A program made the position numbers and the translations under genes. A DNA stretch of 64,000 nucleotides from Paenibacillus phytohabitans (lineage in GTDB: Bacteria; Bacillota; Bacilli; Paenibacillales; Paenibacillaceae), in the NCBI RefSeq assembly GCF_013141775.1, contig NZ_WHOB01000030.1, forward strand, positions 1-64,000, read 5' to 3'. The notes under the pieces were generated by a model that was not told the DNA's origin, made no database searches, and saw only the letters and a list, made by a program, of their open reading frames with translations. Positions within the stretch are counted from its first letter, which is position 1; each line of letters opens with the position of its first letter. Below, in pieces: positions 50,069 through 58,768 of this stretch.

Positions 50069-50149
50069 TTAGGATTTATCCTTTTTGACAGCAAGCTGTA
50101 CGATCATAATGATGAGAACGAGCAATGCGATGAGCTGATCTGTACTCAT
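50069..50149 (-). CDS. 26-aa hydrophobic peptide, type I toxin-like
   Basis: A very short ORF encoding MSTDQLIALLVLIIMIVQLA followed by VKKDKS: one membrane helix and a basic tail. TTGGAGG lies 10 nt before the ATG, an unusually good ribosome site for a random ORF. Length and layout match the holin-like/TxpA-type membrane toxins of type I toxin-antitoxin systems in Bacilli, where an antisense RNA from the opposite strand silences the toxin mRNA. The antitoxin RNA is not identified. It is divergent from arsR and ends at a shared terminator. Confidence 0.55.
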   Translation of the reverse strand: MSTDQLIALLVLIIMIVQLAVKKDKS

Positions 50150-50349
50150 GGTGGTCCGGCCTCCAATCCACTGGCAAGGATGGCTCTTCGGACCTGCATC
50201 TCCTCTCCAAGAAGCTGCTGCGTTCCCCATAATCTAGCCTATGAAGAGATAAATGCAGTTAGTACTTAAGGATATAAAATATTCAATAAAGCAAAGCAAT
50301 GCAATTAATCATTGGACTTTTCTCTTGTCCTTTTGATAAGACTGTTTTA

Positions 50350-50373
50350 GTATATAAGCATTGGCTTATATAC
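50350..50373. promoter_or_regulatory. Perfect palindromic operator of the ars operon
   Basis: GTATATAAGC (50350-50359) and GCTTATATAC (50364-50373) form a 10-bp perfect palindrome around ATTG, 18 bp before the arsR start. Position and symmetry fit an ArsR/SmtB-family binding site that would also cover the promoter. Confidence 0.8.
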
Positions 50374-50391
50374 TAAGGAGGCTGAACCGCG

Positions 50392-50718
50392 ATGGATAAG
50401 CTTAACGAGGTGGCTGATGACCTGAAGCTTCTGGGGGACAAGACCCGCCTGATGATGCTTGGACTGCTGCAGGAGCGGGAATGGTGTGTCTGTGAGTTCG
50501 TCGAACTCTTTGAGATCTCGCAGCCGGCGATCAGCCAGCATCTGCGTAAACTGAAGGATAAGGGGATGGTGAAGGAGAGTAAACGCGGGCAGTGGGTGCA
50601 TTACTCCCTGAATGTGGAGGGCAAGCCGCATATCACGGCCGTCCTGCATGGATTGCCGGATTCACATACTCTGCTGTCGTCATTGAATAAGACAGGGGTT
50701 ACTGCCTGCTGCGACTGA
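50392..50718 (+). CDS. arsR: ArsR-family metalloid-responsive repressor
   Basis: Winged-helix repressor of 108 aa. The arsenite-sensing pair lies in REWCVCEFVELF at the start of the recognition region, followed by SQPAISQHLRKLKDKGMVKE (DNA-binding helix and wing). The C-terminus has vicinal cysteines (TACCD) that could add to metal binding. AAGGAGG precedes the ATG. It should repress its own operon through the palindrome just upstream and release it upon arsenite binding. Confidence 0.93.
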   Translation: MDKLNEVADDLKLLGDKTRLMMLGLLQEREWCVCEFVELFEISQPAISQHLRKLKDKGMVKESKRGQWVHYSLNVEGKPHITAVLHGLPDSHTLLSSLNKTGVTACCD

Positions 50719-50837
50719 TATAATACTAGATCGATGAGAACGTCTGGAGGACAGGCTGGCGTTACTCTTATATATAAATTTATCTATTGGGGAGTGCTGC
50801 GGGAAATGTTGCTGCGGGTCAGACGGAGGGCGGGATT

Positions 50838-52127
50838 ATGGTTGTCCTAGCCAGCCTTATTTTTGTTATTACTTTAATCTTTGTGATCTGGCAGCCGCGT
50901 AAGTTATCCATTGGCTGGTCAGCCTGCGGCGGGGCGCTGCTGGCCCTGGCGGCAGGTGTGGTCAGCTTCGGAGATGTCCGCGATGTGACGATGATTGTGT
51001 GGAATGCCACGCTGGCTTTTGTAGCTATTATTCTGATTTCTTTGATCCTCGACCGTGTTGGATTCTTCGAATGGGCGGCACTGCATATGGCAGCGGCGGC
51101 ACGCGGCAACGGTACGCTGATGTTCATCTATGTCATCCTGCTGGGCGCAGTGGTAGCGGCGTTGTTTGCCAATGACGGGGCGGCGCTGATCCTGACGCCG
51201 ATTGTGCTGGCAATGGTCCGGGCGCTGAATTTTGATGAGAAAAAAGTGTTTCCCTTCATTATCGCCAGCGGCTTCATCGCCGACACGACTTCGCTGCCGC
51301 TGATCGTCAGCAATCTGGTCAATATTGTATCCGCCGATTTCTTCGGCATCAGCTTCACAGAATATGCAGGACGTATGCTGCTGCCTACGCTGTTCTCGCT
51401 CGCCGCCAGTATTCTGGTCTTATACCTGTTCTTCCGCAGAAGTATACCCAAAGTGTACGACACTGCCGGGATGAAGCTCCCGGAGGAGGCGATTAAGGAC
51501 AAGCGGATGTTCCGGTTATCCTGGGGCGTGCTGGCGCTTCTGCTGGCCGGATATTTTGTCAGTGAATTTCTGAACATTCCGGTGTCTGTCGTGGCAGGTG
51601 TAATCGCGGTTTGCTTCCTGCTCATGGCCCGCCGGAGTCCCTACGTCAAGACGATGGAAGTGGTCAAGGGCGCGCCGTGGGCGATTGTCTTTTTCTCCAT
51701 TGGCATGTATGTCGTAGTGTATGGCTTGCGCAATGCCGGACTGACCGATGTGCTAGCAGAGATGATCAGTGAGGTGGCGGAGCACGGTTTGTTCGCAGCA
51801 ACGATGGGGATGGGCTTCCTCGCCGCGATCCTCTCCTCAGTGATGAATAATCTGCCGACAGTGCTGATTGGGGCGCTGGCCATTGATAACGCACAGGCGA
51901 CAGGTCTCATTAAAGAGGCTCTGATCTACGCGAATGTCATCGGTTCAGACTTGGGTCCGAAGATTACGCCGATCGGCTCGCTCGCTACTCTGCTGTGGCT
52001 GCATGTGCTATCAGGCAAAGGTGTAAAGATCTCTTGGGGCACTTATTTCAAAACAGGAATTATCCTGACGATTCCGACGTTATTTATCACATTGTTAGGT
52101 TTGTATCTGCAACTGAAGCTGTTCTAA
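50838..52127 (+). CDS. arsB: Arsenite efflux permease ArsB
   Basis: Transporter of 429 aa, the normal ArsB length, with about 12 helices. [20 protein letters not shown] and [20 protein letters not shown] are strongly conserved ArsB segments, and [20 protein letters not shown] and [20 protein letters not shown] follow near the end. It exports arsenite and antimonite using the proton gradient. GGAGGG lies 8 nt before the ATG at 50838; a longer in-frame reading from 50787 lacks a site. Confidence 0.95.
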   Translation: MVVLASLIFVITLIFVIWQPRKLSIGWSACGGALLALAAGVVSFGDVRDVTMIVWNATLAFVAIILISLILDRVGFFEWAALHMAAAARGNGTLMFIYVILLGAVVAALFANDGAALILTPIVLAMVRALNFDEKKVFPFIIASGFIADTTSLPLIVSNLVNIVSADFFGISFTEYAGRMLLPTLFSLAASILVLYLFFRRSIPKVYDTAGMKLPEEAIKDKRMFRLSWGVLALLLAGYFVSEFLNIPVSVVAGVIAVCFLLMARRSPYVKTMEVVKGAPWAIVFFSIGMYVVVYGLRNAGLTDVLAEMISEVAEHGLFAATMGMGFLAAILSSVMNNLPTVLIGALAIDNAQATGLIKEALIYANVIGSDLGPKITPIGSLATLLWLHVLSGKGVKISWGTYFKTGIILTIPTLFITLLGLYLQLKLF

Positions 52128-52152
52128 TCTAATCCTGAAGGAGAAATCAGAC

Positions 52153-52572
52153 ATGGGCAAAAAGACGATCTATTTCCTGTGCACGGGGAATTCGTGCCGG
52201 AGCCAAATGGCGGAGGGCTGGGCGAAACAATTTCTCGGGGACGGCTGGAATGTGTACAGCGCGGGAATTGAAGCCCACGGCTTAAATCCCAAGGCGGTAC
52301 AGGCAATGAACGAGGTGGGGATCGATATTTCGGCCCAGACCTCGGATATTATTGATCCTGCGCTGCTTAACAGTGCTGATCTCGTAGTAACATTATGCGG
52401 GGATGCCGCTGATAAATGTCCGGTGACGCCTCCGCAGGTGCGGCGGGAGCACTGGGGATTCGATGATCCGGCCAAAGCGCAGGGCAGTGAGGAAGAGAAG
52501 TGGGCGGTATTTCAGCGGGTCCGTGATGCAGTCGGCGAGCGGATCAAGCGGTTTGCTGAGACCGGTGAGTAG
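52153..52572 (+). CDS. arsC: Thioredoxin-coupled arsenate reductase
   Basis: Enzyme of 139 aa of the low-molecular-weight phosphatase-like ArsC class. The P-loop is [16 protein letters not shown] with nucleophile Cys10 and Cys15, and the shuttle cysteines Cys82 and Cys89 are in [31 protein letters not shown] completes the signature. It reduces arsenate to arsenite for export by ArsB. AAGGAG lies before the ATG, 26 bp after arsB; a terminator follows. Confidence 0.96.
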   Translation: MGKKTIYFLCTGNSCRSQMAEGWAKQFLGDGWNVYSAGIEAHGLNPKAVQAMNEVGIDISAQTSDIIDPALLNSADLVVTLCGDAADKCPVTPPQVRREHWGFDDPAKAQGSEEEKWAVFQRVRDAVGERIKRFAETGE

Positions 52573-52616
52573 AGGTTTCCTATACGGGAACGAAACCCAA
52601 ACTAATGATAAAGAAC

Positions 52617-52652
52617 AAAAAGCGGTGCAGACGGGGTGTCTGACCGCTTTTT
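52617..52652 (+). terminator. Terminator of the ars operon
   Basis: AAAAAGCGGT plus CAGAC pairs with GTCTG plus ACCGCTTTTT around GGGGT, ending in a T run. Confidence 0.9.
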
Positions 52653-52719
52653 ATGTTGTTCTGGAAAGAATACAGTTCGAACAATTGGAGTTACCCATTA
52701 ATTATAGGACGATCATTAA

Positions 52720-52896
52720 AATCTTGCAGAAAATACAACAATTTTCTCCGGATATTGCTTCTAAAGCAAGATTGTAGTATGAATTACAACATTTTAACTG
52801 CTTTAGCTTCGTAATGGAGGATAATGTTGTATTTTGTGCAACAATTCTCCCAAACAGCCGGATATTCAGATGATCAAGTTGCAGAATGTACAACAT
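52720..52896 (-). repeat. 177-bp modular intergenic repeat, copy 2 (minus orientation)
   Basis: Read on the minus strand it starts ATGTTGTACATTCTGCAAC and ends TTGTTGTATTTTCTGCAAG plus ATT, and matches copies 1 and 3 without gaps over 177 bp. The four TGTTG modules fall at the same element positions. It lies between the convergent ars operon and oxalate decarboxylase genes. Confidence 0.83.
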
Positions 52897-53018
52897 TAAG
52901 GTAGGTCTATACAGCTGAGCTTAAGGATTTTCACTTCAGCCGCCTGGTTGGGGTAAAGATAAGGCCATAGGGCAGACTGACCTGCCCAATCCAGTCTTAA
53001 ACTGGGCAAAACCACGCG

Positions 53019-54248
53019 CTACTCCTTCTGCTTCCCATGCCCATGCCCAAGCTCATGTCCGTGCTCGTGTCCCTGATCCGGGTATTTCACCACAGGCCAT
53101 TTCACTTTGCGCAGGGCATCCATCAGCTCCGGCCCCACATTCAGATTGCTGCTGACCAGTTCATGGGGAGTAAGCGCCATCCACTGGTTCAGGGAGACAT
53201 CGGCGAACCGGTCGCTCCGGAACATTTCCAGGAACCAGAGCGTGTCAGTCCCGGTATTCTGAATATAATGTCCCTGGGCAAAAGGCACATAGCCGACATC
53301 GCCGGCTCTGACGTTAAATGTACGCGCTGCGCCGTCCCCGCCGAAGACCGTCATCCGGCCTTGCCCGGTCAGATAATACTGCCACTCGTCATTATTCGGA
53401 TGCCAGTGCAGCTCCCGCATGCCGCCGGGCTCAATCTCCACCAGCGCGGCGGCAATGTTCCGGGAGATGGGGAAATTGCCGGAGTCGACAATCCGCACAC
53501 TGCCTCCGGGCGTCCGAAGCGGCGGCTGGGCCAGCAGCTGATGCTTGAAGCTCAGCGGAATCTCTCCATAAGGTGACTCCACCCTCTGACTCTCCAGGGG
53601 GCCAGGCACCTGATCCTGATATATATACACTTGTTCCTTCGGAATACATTCAAATGCAGATTCAGGTACGCCGAAGTTGGCGGACAGGACCTCGGGCGGC
53701 GTATGGGCGAACCAGTCGGAGATCGACAGGGTGTTCAGATCCGAGAAGCTTCCATCGTCAAAAACAAGCAGGAACTCGCATCCCTCGGCCAGCCCCTGGA
53801 TTGAATGCGGGATGCCCGGAGGGAAATACCACAGATCGCCCGGGCCGACATCGGCAATGAAGTTCCGGCCATTCTGGTCCACGGCGGTAATCCGGGCGCT
53901 GCCGAGCAGCATATAGGACCATTCCGCCTGCTGGTGCCAGTGCAGCTCGCGTACTCCGCCCGGGGTCAGGCTCATGTTCACTCCTGCAAGTGTGGTGGCG
54001 ATAGGCAGCTCTCTGACGGTAACCTCCCGGGACCAGCCGCCGAAGTTCAGCTGCATATGGGCGTCGGAGAAAGAGAATTTCAGATTGGGGATCAGCCCGT
54101 TATCTGTAGAGGGCGGGACGAACATATCGGGATTCTCCCGGTCGCGCAGAATATCGCGGGGGCCGAGGTCGACATTGCCTGCACCGTCGCTGCGTATAGG
54201 CTGGGGGACGCTTGGCTTGCTTGAAAAACCGGATTCGGCAGGGTTCAT
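53019..54248 (-). CDS. oxdC: Bicupin oxalate decarboxylase family protein
   Basis: Mn-dependent bicupin of 409 aa. Cupin 1 has metal ligands His103, His105, Glu109 ([11 protein letters not shown]) and His148; cupin 2 has His281, His283, Glu288 ([12 protein letters not shown]) and His327, with Glu341 kept. The lid over site 1, SENS in B. subtilis OxdC, reads SDLN here (residues 169-172), so the catalytic Glu is Asp. It would convert oxalate to formate and CO2, though the lid change could shift activity toward oxidation. A His-rich tail ([12 protein letters not shown]) ends the protein. AAAGGAG precedes the ATG at 54248; a longer reading to 54308 has no site. Confidence 0.9.
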   Translation of the reverse strand: MNPAESGFSSKPSVPQPIRSDGAGNVDLGPRDILRDRENPDMFVPPSTDNGLIPNLKFSFSDAHMQLNFGGWSREVTVRELPIATTLAGVNMSLTPGGVRELHWHQQAEWSYMLLGSARITAVDQNGRNFIADVGPGDLWYFPPGIPHSIQGLAEGCEFLLVFDDGSFSDLNTLSISDWFAHTPPEVLSANFGVPESAFECIPKEQVYIYQDQVPGPLESQRVESPYGEIPLSFKHQLLAQPPLRTPGGSVRIVDSGNFPISRNIAAALVEIEPGGMRELHWHPNNDEWQYYLTGQGRMTVFGGDGAARTFNVRAGDVGYVPFAQGHYIQNTGTDTLWFLEMFRSDRFADVSLNQWMALTPHELVSSNLNVGPELMDALRKVKWPVVKYPDQGHEHGHELGHGHGKQKE

Positions 54249-54398
54249 GGCAGAAGCTCCTTTCTGGATTGCACAGCACTCCAAGAAATATATGCGCCAG
54301 TATGCCACTTATGAGTTGTGAAGGGCTGAGCGAAATGTGATAATATTTGACTACCGGACAAATTTCCGTACGATAATCAGAGAGCAGGGTTTGAACTA

Positions 54399-55955
54399 AT
54401 GACAATAGACGGACAAGAACGCTACCGCTTCAGTGAAGCGCCAATATGGGAACTGCAGCGCAGGTATTATGAGCAGCTGGGACTGCAGGCTTGGGCGAAT
54501 GACCAGGTCCCGCAGTACATTACAAGCAATCCGATGATCGGAACAGCGTATGCGGAGATGATCTTCGGATTTCTGCAGGACCGTGCAGAGAAGGGGCATA
54601 CTACAGAACCGGTTATTATTCTGGAGCTTGGCGCAGGTGTGGGACGCCTGGCATTCCATGTCCTACAGCAGCTGTGTGAGCTGATCCAGTATGCCGGAGT
54701 GCTGCTGCCTCCTTTCCGCTACGTAATGAGCGATCTGCCCTGGAAGAACATTGAGGGCTGGCAGAAGCATGAAGGGCTAAAGCCTTTTGTGGAGCGGGGT
54801 ATTCTTGATTTCGCCCGCTTTGATGCGGTGCAGGATACAGAGCTGTCCCTGACGCAGAGCAGAATGGTGATTAAGCCCGGCGGACTGCAGCAGCCGCTGA
54901 TGGTGATCGCCAACTACTTCTTCGATAGTATTCAGCAGGAGCTGCTCTATATTGATGAAGGCAAGATTTATGAATGTGAGGTTTCGTTAAAATATCCCGA
55001 GCAGTCCGGCTCGATGAGCACGTCCGAAGTCCTGCGGGATCTGGTGCCGGAATATCATTACAAGCGGGCCGAAGGCTATGAGGACCCTTCATACAAGTAC
55101 CATGAAGTAATTTCATTCTATCTGGACAAGCTGGAGGATTCGCATATCCTGTTCCCGGCTGCTGCCATTTCCTGTATGGAGCGGCTCGGGTCACTCTCCC
55201 AGGGGAGCTTCCTGCTGCTTACCGCAGATAAGGGCGACCATCGGCTGGAGAACTGGGAATTCGCCGAGCCGCCGAAGCTGATTCATCACGGCAGCATTTC
55301 CCTCACGGCAAATTATCATGCGCTGGTGCATTATTTTGAACGGAAGGGCGCCAAGTCCCAGTTCACGCAGCATCATTATAAGAATCTGAATGTCGGCTGC
55401 ATTCTGATGCTTGAAGAGCCGATGCTCCATCCCCATACCCGTCTGGCCTACCGGCGGTTTGTAGAGCGGTTCGGCCCGGATGATTTCTTCAGCCTGAAGG
55501 TGTGGATCGATAAGAATTACGATACGATCGGCATGCAGCAGATCCTGGCCTTCTGGCGTCTGGGCGGATATGATGCCGAGCTGTTCATCCAGAGTGCGGA
55601 GCGTATCTCCGCTCTGCTGCCGGATGCCAGTGATGATGAGCTGCTGGACCTGCAGCGCGGGATTGACCTGATGTGGAAAGGCTTCTATCCGATGCCGCAG
55701 AAATATGATCTGGCGCTTGACTGCGGTCTGCTGCTGTTCGAAATGGAGCAGTACGGGGAGTCCCGCCGTTTCCTGGAGCATTCGCTGGCGACCAGTGACG
55801 AGGAGCCGGTAATTACTGTGTTGTACTGCCTGGCTATTTGCAGCTACGAGCAGGAGGATGACGAAGCGGCGCTGGATTACACGCGCAGATCGCTTCTGAT
55901 TGAGCCGGAGCATGAGGAAGCTTTGGAGCTTTTGGCGGCGCTGAGTCAGGGGTAA
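54399..55955 (+). CDS. SAM-dependent methyltransferase with C-terminal TPR-like repeats
   Basis: Protein of 518 aa. Residues about 70-300 form a class I methyltransferase domain with motif I ILELGAGVGRLAFH (76-87) and VIANYFFDSIQQELLYIDEG, reminiscent of the MidA/NDUFAF7 SAM-binding fold. Residues about 430-518 are helical repeats of TPR type (ALDCGLLLFEMEQYGESRRF, ITVLYCLAICSYEQEDDEAA, LDYTRRSLLIEPEHEEALEL). The target is unknown; the TPR part suggests a protein substrate or partner. It is a single gene, divergent from the oxalate decarboxylase gene. Confidence 0.75.
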   Translation: MTIDGQERYRFSEAPIWELQRRYYEQLGLQAWANDQVPQYITSNPMIGTAYAEMIFGFLQDRAEKGHTTEPVIILELGAGVGRLAFHVLQQLCELIQYAGVLLPPFRYVMSDLPWKNIEGWQKHEGLKPFVERGILDFARFDAVQDTELSLTQSRMVIKPGGLQQPLMVIANYFFDSIQQELLYIDEGKIYECEVSLKYPEQSGSMSTSEVLRDLVPEYHYKRAEGYEDPSYKYHEVISFYLDKLEDSHILFPAAAISCMERLGSLSQGSFLLLTADKGDHRLENWEFAEPPKLIHHGSISLTANYHALVHYFERKGAKSQFTQHHYKNLNVGCILMLEEPMLHPHTRLAYRRFVERFGPDDFFSLKVWIDKNYDTIGMQQILAFWRLGGYDAELFIQSAERISALLPDASDDELLDLQRGIDLMWKGFYPMPQKYDLALDCGLLLFEMEQYGESRRFLEHSLATSDEEPVITVLYCLAICSYEQEDDEAALDYTRRSLLIEPEHEEALELLAALSQG

Positions 55956-55997
55956 GGTTGTCCCGCAGGCTGCTGCCGCCTACGGACATTGCTACAC

Positions 55998-56026
55998 TTT
56001 ACACCCGGCCTGTGATTTGTTATTCT
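55998..56026 (+). promoter_or_regulatory. Sigma-A promoter of glnS
   Basis: TTTACA (55998-56003) and TATTCT (56021-56026) with a 17-bp spacer; the transcript would begin near 56033, just before Stem I of the T-box. Confidence 0.7.
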
Positions 56027-56032
56027 GGATCA

Positions 56033-56338
56033 AATGATCAAACGCGATGACGAGAAGAGTAGGTCCATTCATTCCCTTGCAGAGAGCTCCGGGTGGTGCG
56101 AAGGAGCAGGGAAGGGTGGATCGAAACAAGCCTCTGAGCGGTGTACCGGAACCGGCTATAAGGCGGGGATGGTACAACAGGAGCTCCTGTTACAGAGCTA
56201 GAGTATAAGCCCTGCCTTGCCGGCAGCGCCGTACTTGATGAGATTAATATGGCGACATATTAATAAACCTGGGGTGGTACCGCGAGAATCTCGTCCCCAA
56301 GACTACAGTCTTGGAGGTGAGGTTCTTTTTTGTTGTCC
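56033..56338 (+). ncRNA. T-box leader specific for tRNA-Gln
   Basis: The leader has AGTA in the lower Stem I, a specifier loop CGAAACAAGCC in which CAA (56127-56129) aligns with the specifier codon of the glyQS T-box, and the T-box core GGGGTGGTACCGCG (56271-56284). The terminator hairpin GAATCTCGTCCCCAAGACT with AGTCTTGGAGGTGAGGTTC and a T run (about 56286-56335) overlaps the core side. Uncharged tRNA-Gln would stabilise the antiterminator and switch on glnS. Confidence 0.93.
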
Positions 56339-56378
56339 CGTAAGGGCAGGTATCACCAATATACAGGAGGAGATCAGA

Positions 56379-58082
56379 ATGACTGACGTTAATGTGAATG
56401 AGAGTGAACCGGCCTTGCCGGAGAATTATATGGATAAGCTGATCAGAGAAGACGTGGAGGGCGGAGTCTACAGCAGGGAGATCTGCACAAGGTTTCCGCC
56501 GGAGCCCAATGGTTATCTGCATATCGGCAGTGCTTTTGCCATCCACACGAATGTTGAGATTGCCCGTAAGAATGGCGGCAGATTCCATTTGCGCTTCGAT
56601 GATACCAACCCGCTGAAAGAGGATATGGAGTATGTAAAAGCTATTACCGAGGACTTGGAATGGCTGGGCTGCAGCCCGGGAGAGCATATCTATTATGGCT
56701 CCGATTATTCGGAGGAAATCTGCCGCAGCGCAGAGGAGCTGATTCTTAAGGGGAAAGCTTATGTCTGCGACCTGACTCCGGAGGAAGTGACGTCCTACAG
56801 GGGGACATTAACCGAACCGGGTAAGGACAGTCCGTACCGGGAACGCTCGCCGGAAGAAAATTTGCGGCTGTTCCGGGAGATGCGTAATGGAGAATATCCT
56901 AACGGTGCTAAGGCGCTGCGGGCCAGAATCGACATGTCATCGCCGAATATCAATCTGCGCGACCCGATACTCTACCGGATCATTCATGCGGAGCATTACC
57001 GCACGGGGGAGGCCTGGTGCATCTATCCGATGTATGATTTTGCCCATCCGATTCAGGATGCCATTGAAGGGGTGACGCATTCACTCTGCTCCATTGAGTT
57101 CAAGGATCACCGGCCGCTGTATGAGTGGGTGCTTACGGAGCTGAATATTCCTGAACCCCCCAAGCAAAGGGAATTCGGCCGGGTGAATCTGACGGGAGTG
57201 GTCACGAGCAAACGTTATCTCCGGGCGCTGGTTGCCGGGAAGTATGTGGACGGCTGGGATGACCCGCGTCTGCCTACGCTCCGTGGACTGCGCAGACGCG
57301 GATTCACGCCGGAGAGCATTAAGGCTTTTGTCCGGGAGATCGGGATGGTCCGCAATACGGCGATGGTGGATTTCTCACTGCTGGAACACTGTGTAAGACA
57401 GGATCTTAAGGCGAAGGTGCCGGCCATTATGGCCGTGCTGAATCCGCTGAAAGTCGTGCTTACCAACTATGAAGCCGGGGCTTCTGAATTTCTTAACATT
57501 GAGTACAACAGTGAGAATCCCGCGCTCGGCACAAGGGACGTTCCGTTCTCCGGCACACTCTATATTGAGCGGGAGGACTTCATGGAGGTACCCTCCAAGG
57601 GCTTCCGCAGACTGACGCTTGGCGGTGAAGTACGGCTGAAGGGCGGGTATTTCATCCGCTGCAACGAAGTGATTAAGAGTGCGGATACTGGTGAGATTGT
57701 CGAGCTGCGCTGTACTTATGATGCGGATACGAGAAGCGGCAGTGGTTTTGACGGGCGGAAGGTTAAAGGAACCATCCATTGGGTGTCCGCCGAGCATGCG
57801 GTCAAAAGTGATGTGTACCTGTATGAGAAGCTGCTTGTAGACAATGAAGGGCCGAAGGAGGAAGGGGAGACCTGGGAAGCGTACATCAACCCGGATTCTG
57901 CCACTTTGCTTAAGGATTGTCTGCTGGAGCCGCTTGCGGATAAACCACAGCCCGGGGATAAATTTCAATTCCTGCGCCACGGCTATTTCTGCGTCGACAG
58001 CAGGCACAGTTCTGACCATAGGCTGGTATTCAACAGAATCGTACCGCTGAAGGACACCTGGAAAGGGAAAGCAGAAAAATAA
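56379..58082 (+). CDS. glnS: Glutaminyl-tRNA synthetase
   Basis: Class I synthetase of 567 aa. RFPPEPNGYLHIGSAFAIHT holds the first signature (HIGS instead of HIGH), followed by RFDDTNPLKEDMEYVKAITE, CIYPMYDFAHPIQDAIEGVT and the second signature VVTSKRYL (usually MSKRKL), then WDDPRLPTLRGLRRRGFTPE and two anticodon-binding beta barrels. GlnRS, not GluRS, is indicated by overall similarity to the E. coli enzyme and by a Gln-specific T-box. GGAGGAG lies before the ATG at 56379. Many Bacilli lack GlnRS and make Gln-tRNA via GatCAB, so this is likely an acquired gene. Confidence 0.93.
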   Translation: MTDVNVNESEPALPENYMDKLIREDVEGGVYSREICTRFPPEPNGYLHIGSAFAIHTNVEIARKNGGRFHLRFDDTNPLKEDMEYVKAITEDLEWLGCSPGEHIYYGSDYSEEICRSAEELILKGKAYVCDLTPEEVTSYRGTLTEPGKDSPYRERSPEENLRLFREMRNGEYPNGAKALRARIDMSSPNINLRDPILYRIIHAEHYRTGEAWCIYPMYDFAHPIQDAIEGVTHSLCSIEFKDHRPLYEWVLTELNIPEPPKQREFGRVNLTGVVTSKRYLRALVAGKYVDGWDDPRLPTLRGLRRRGFTPESIKAFVREIGMVRNTAMVDFSLLEHCVRQDLKAKVPAIMAVLNPLKVVLTNYEAGASEFLNIEYNSENPALGTRDVPFSGTLYIEREDFMEVPSKGFRRLTLGGEVRLKGGYFIRCNEVIKSADTGEIVELRCTYDADTRSGSGFDGRKVKGTIHWVSAEHAVKSDVYLYEKLLVDNEGPKEEGETWEAYINPDSATLLKDCLLEPLADKPQPGDKFQFLRHGYFCVDSRHSSDHRLVFNRIVPLKDTWKGKAEK

Positions 58083-58156
58083 GCTTCAACACAGTTTCTC
58101 CACAAACGGCAGCTATACTAATGGCAGTACCTTGAATTCCGGAGGGAGGAAAAGCC

Positions 58157-58360
58157 TTGAACTGGTCCTGGTTAATCACACTGGTCTGTCCGCTGATGAT
58201 GATCCTTATGATGTTCGGAATGCCCGGTATGCGCGGCAAACATGGACATGGAGGCCATTCGCGGAAGCAGGCGGATGTGGAGAAGCTGCAGCAGGAGCTG
58301 AATGAGCTGAAGCTACAGAATGAACAGATGCGCTCTGATATCCGCAGTATTACCTCTTAA
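58157..58360 (+). CDS. DUF2933-like small membrane protein
   Basis: Protein of 67 aa starting at TTG 58157 behind GGAGGGAGG. One membrane helix (WSWLITLVCPLMMILMMFGM) is followed by a Gly/His-rich patch (MRGKHGHGGHSRK) and a coiled-coil helix (VEKLQQELNELKLQNEQMRS). This matches the DUF2933 pattern, sometimes near copper or multicopper-oxidase genes. Function unknown; the His patch may bind metal, which is notable next to MntH. A terminator follows. Confidence 0.7.
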   Translation: MNWSWLITLVCPLMMILMMFGMPGMRGKHGHGGHSRKQADVEKLQQELNELKLQNEQMRSDIRSITS

Positions 58361-58388
58361 GCAGTGGATCACACTGGAATGCCCGGCG

Positions 58389-58431
58389 GGCGAGAGTCAG
58401 GATGAATTTCCTGGGGCTCGCCTGTTTTTTT
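58389..58431 (+). terminator. Terminator of the DUF2933-like gene
   Basis: GGCGAG plus TCAGG pairs with CCTGG plus CTCGCC around ATGAATTT, followed by seven T after TG. Confidence 0.85.
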
Positions 58432-58662
58432 GTTTTGGGCTTCCGCAAAGTGCCTGAGTAATCGTCGAAGCTACGGCCCTACTTTGTGGGGTTATTTTAT
58501 ATTTTAACTGCTTAAATAACTCTGTGTTGTATTGGGTAATTACATAGGGATTGGAGCATCACTTTGCCGCAGGTTTGCACATAATATAATTTGGAGCAGC
58601 CGGGCGGATGCCGGAGTTCAGAATCAACCCATTGCTCGTATGAAAAATCCAATGAAAATACA

Positions 58663-58691
58663 TTTACAATTCTCAATTAGCGGATTATAAT
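58663..58691 (+). promoter_or_regulatory. Sigma-A promoter of mntH
   Basis: TTTACA (58663-58668) and TATAAT (58686-58691) with a 17-bp spacer. No convincing MntR or Fur operator was recognised at or around it. The rest of the gap from 58432 holds no gene. Confidence 0.7.
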
Positions 58692-58768
58692 GAAAACAAA
58701 TCAAATGTTGCATCAGGGAAACTTTCGTGTATATAGACAACTTTTTCCGGGCAAGAGGAGGGATAGAA

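Noticed and set aside
58432..58662. Fourth copy of the 177-bp repeat near 58500-58560
   Set aside because: Only one weak TGTTGTA-like module is present; the other three modules and the 52-bp spacing are missing.
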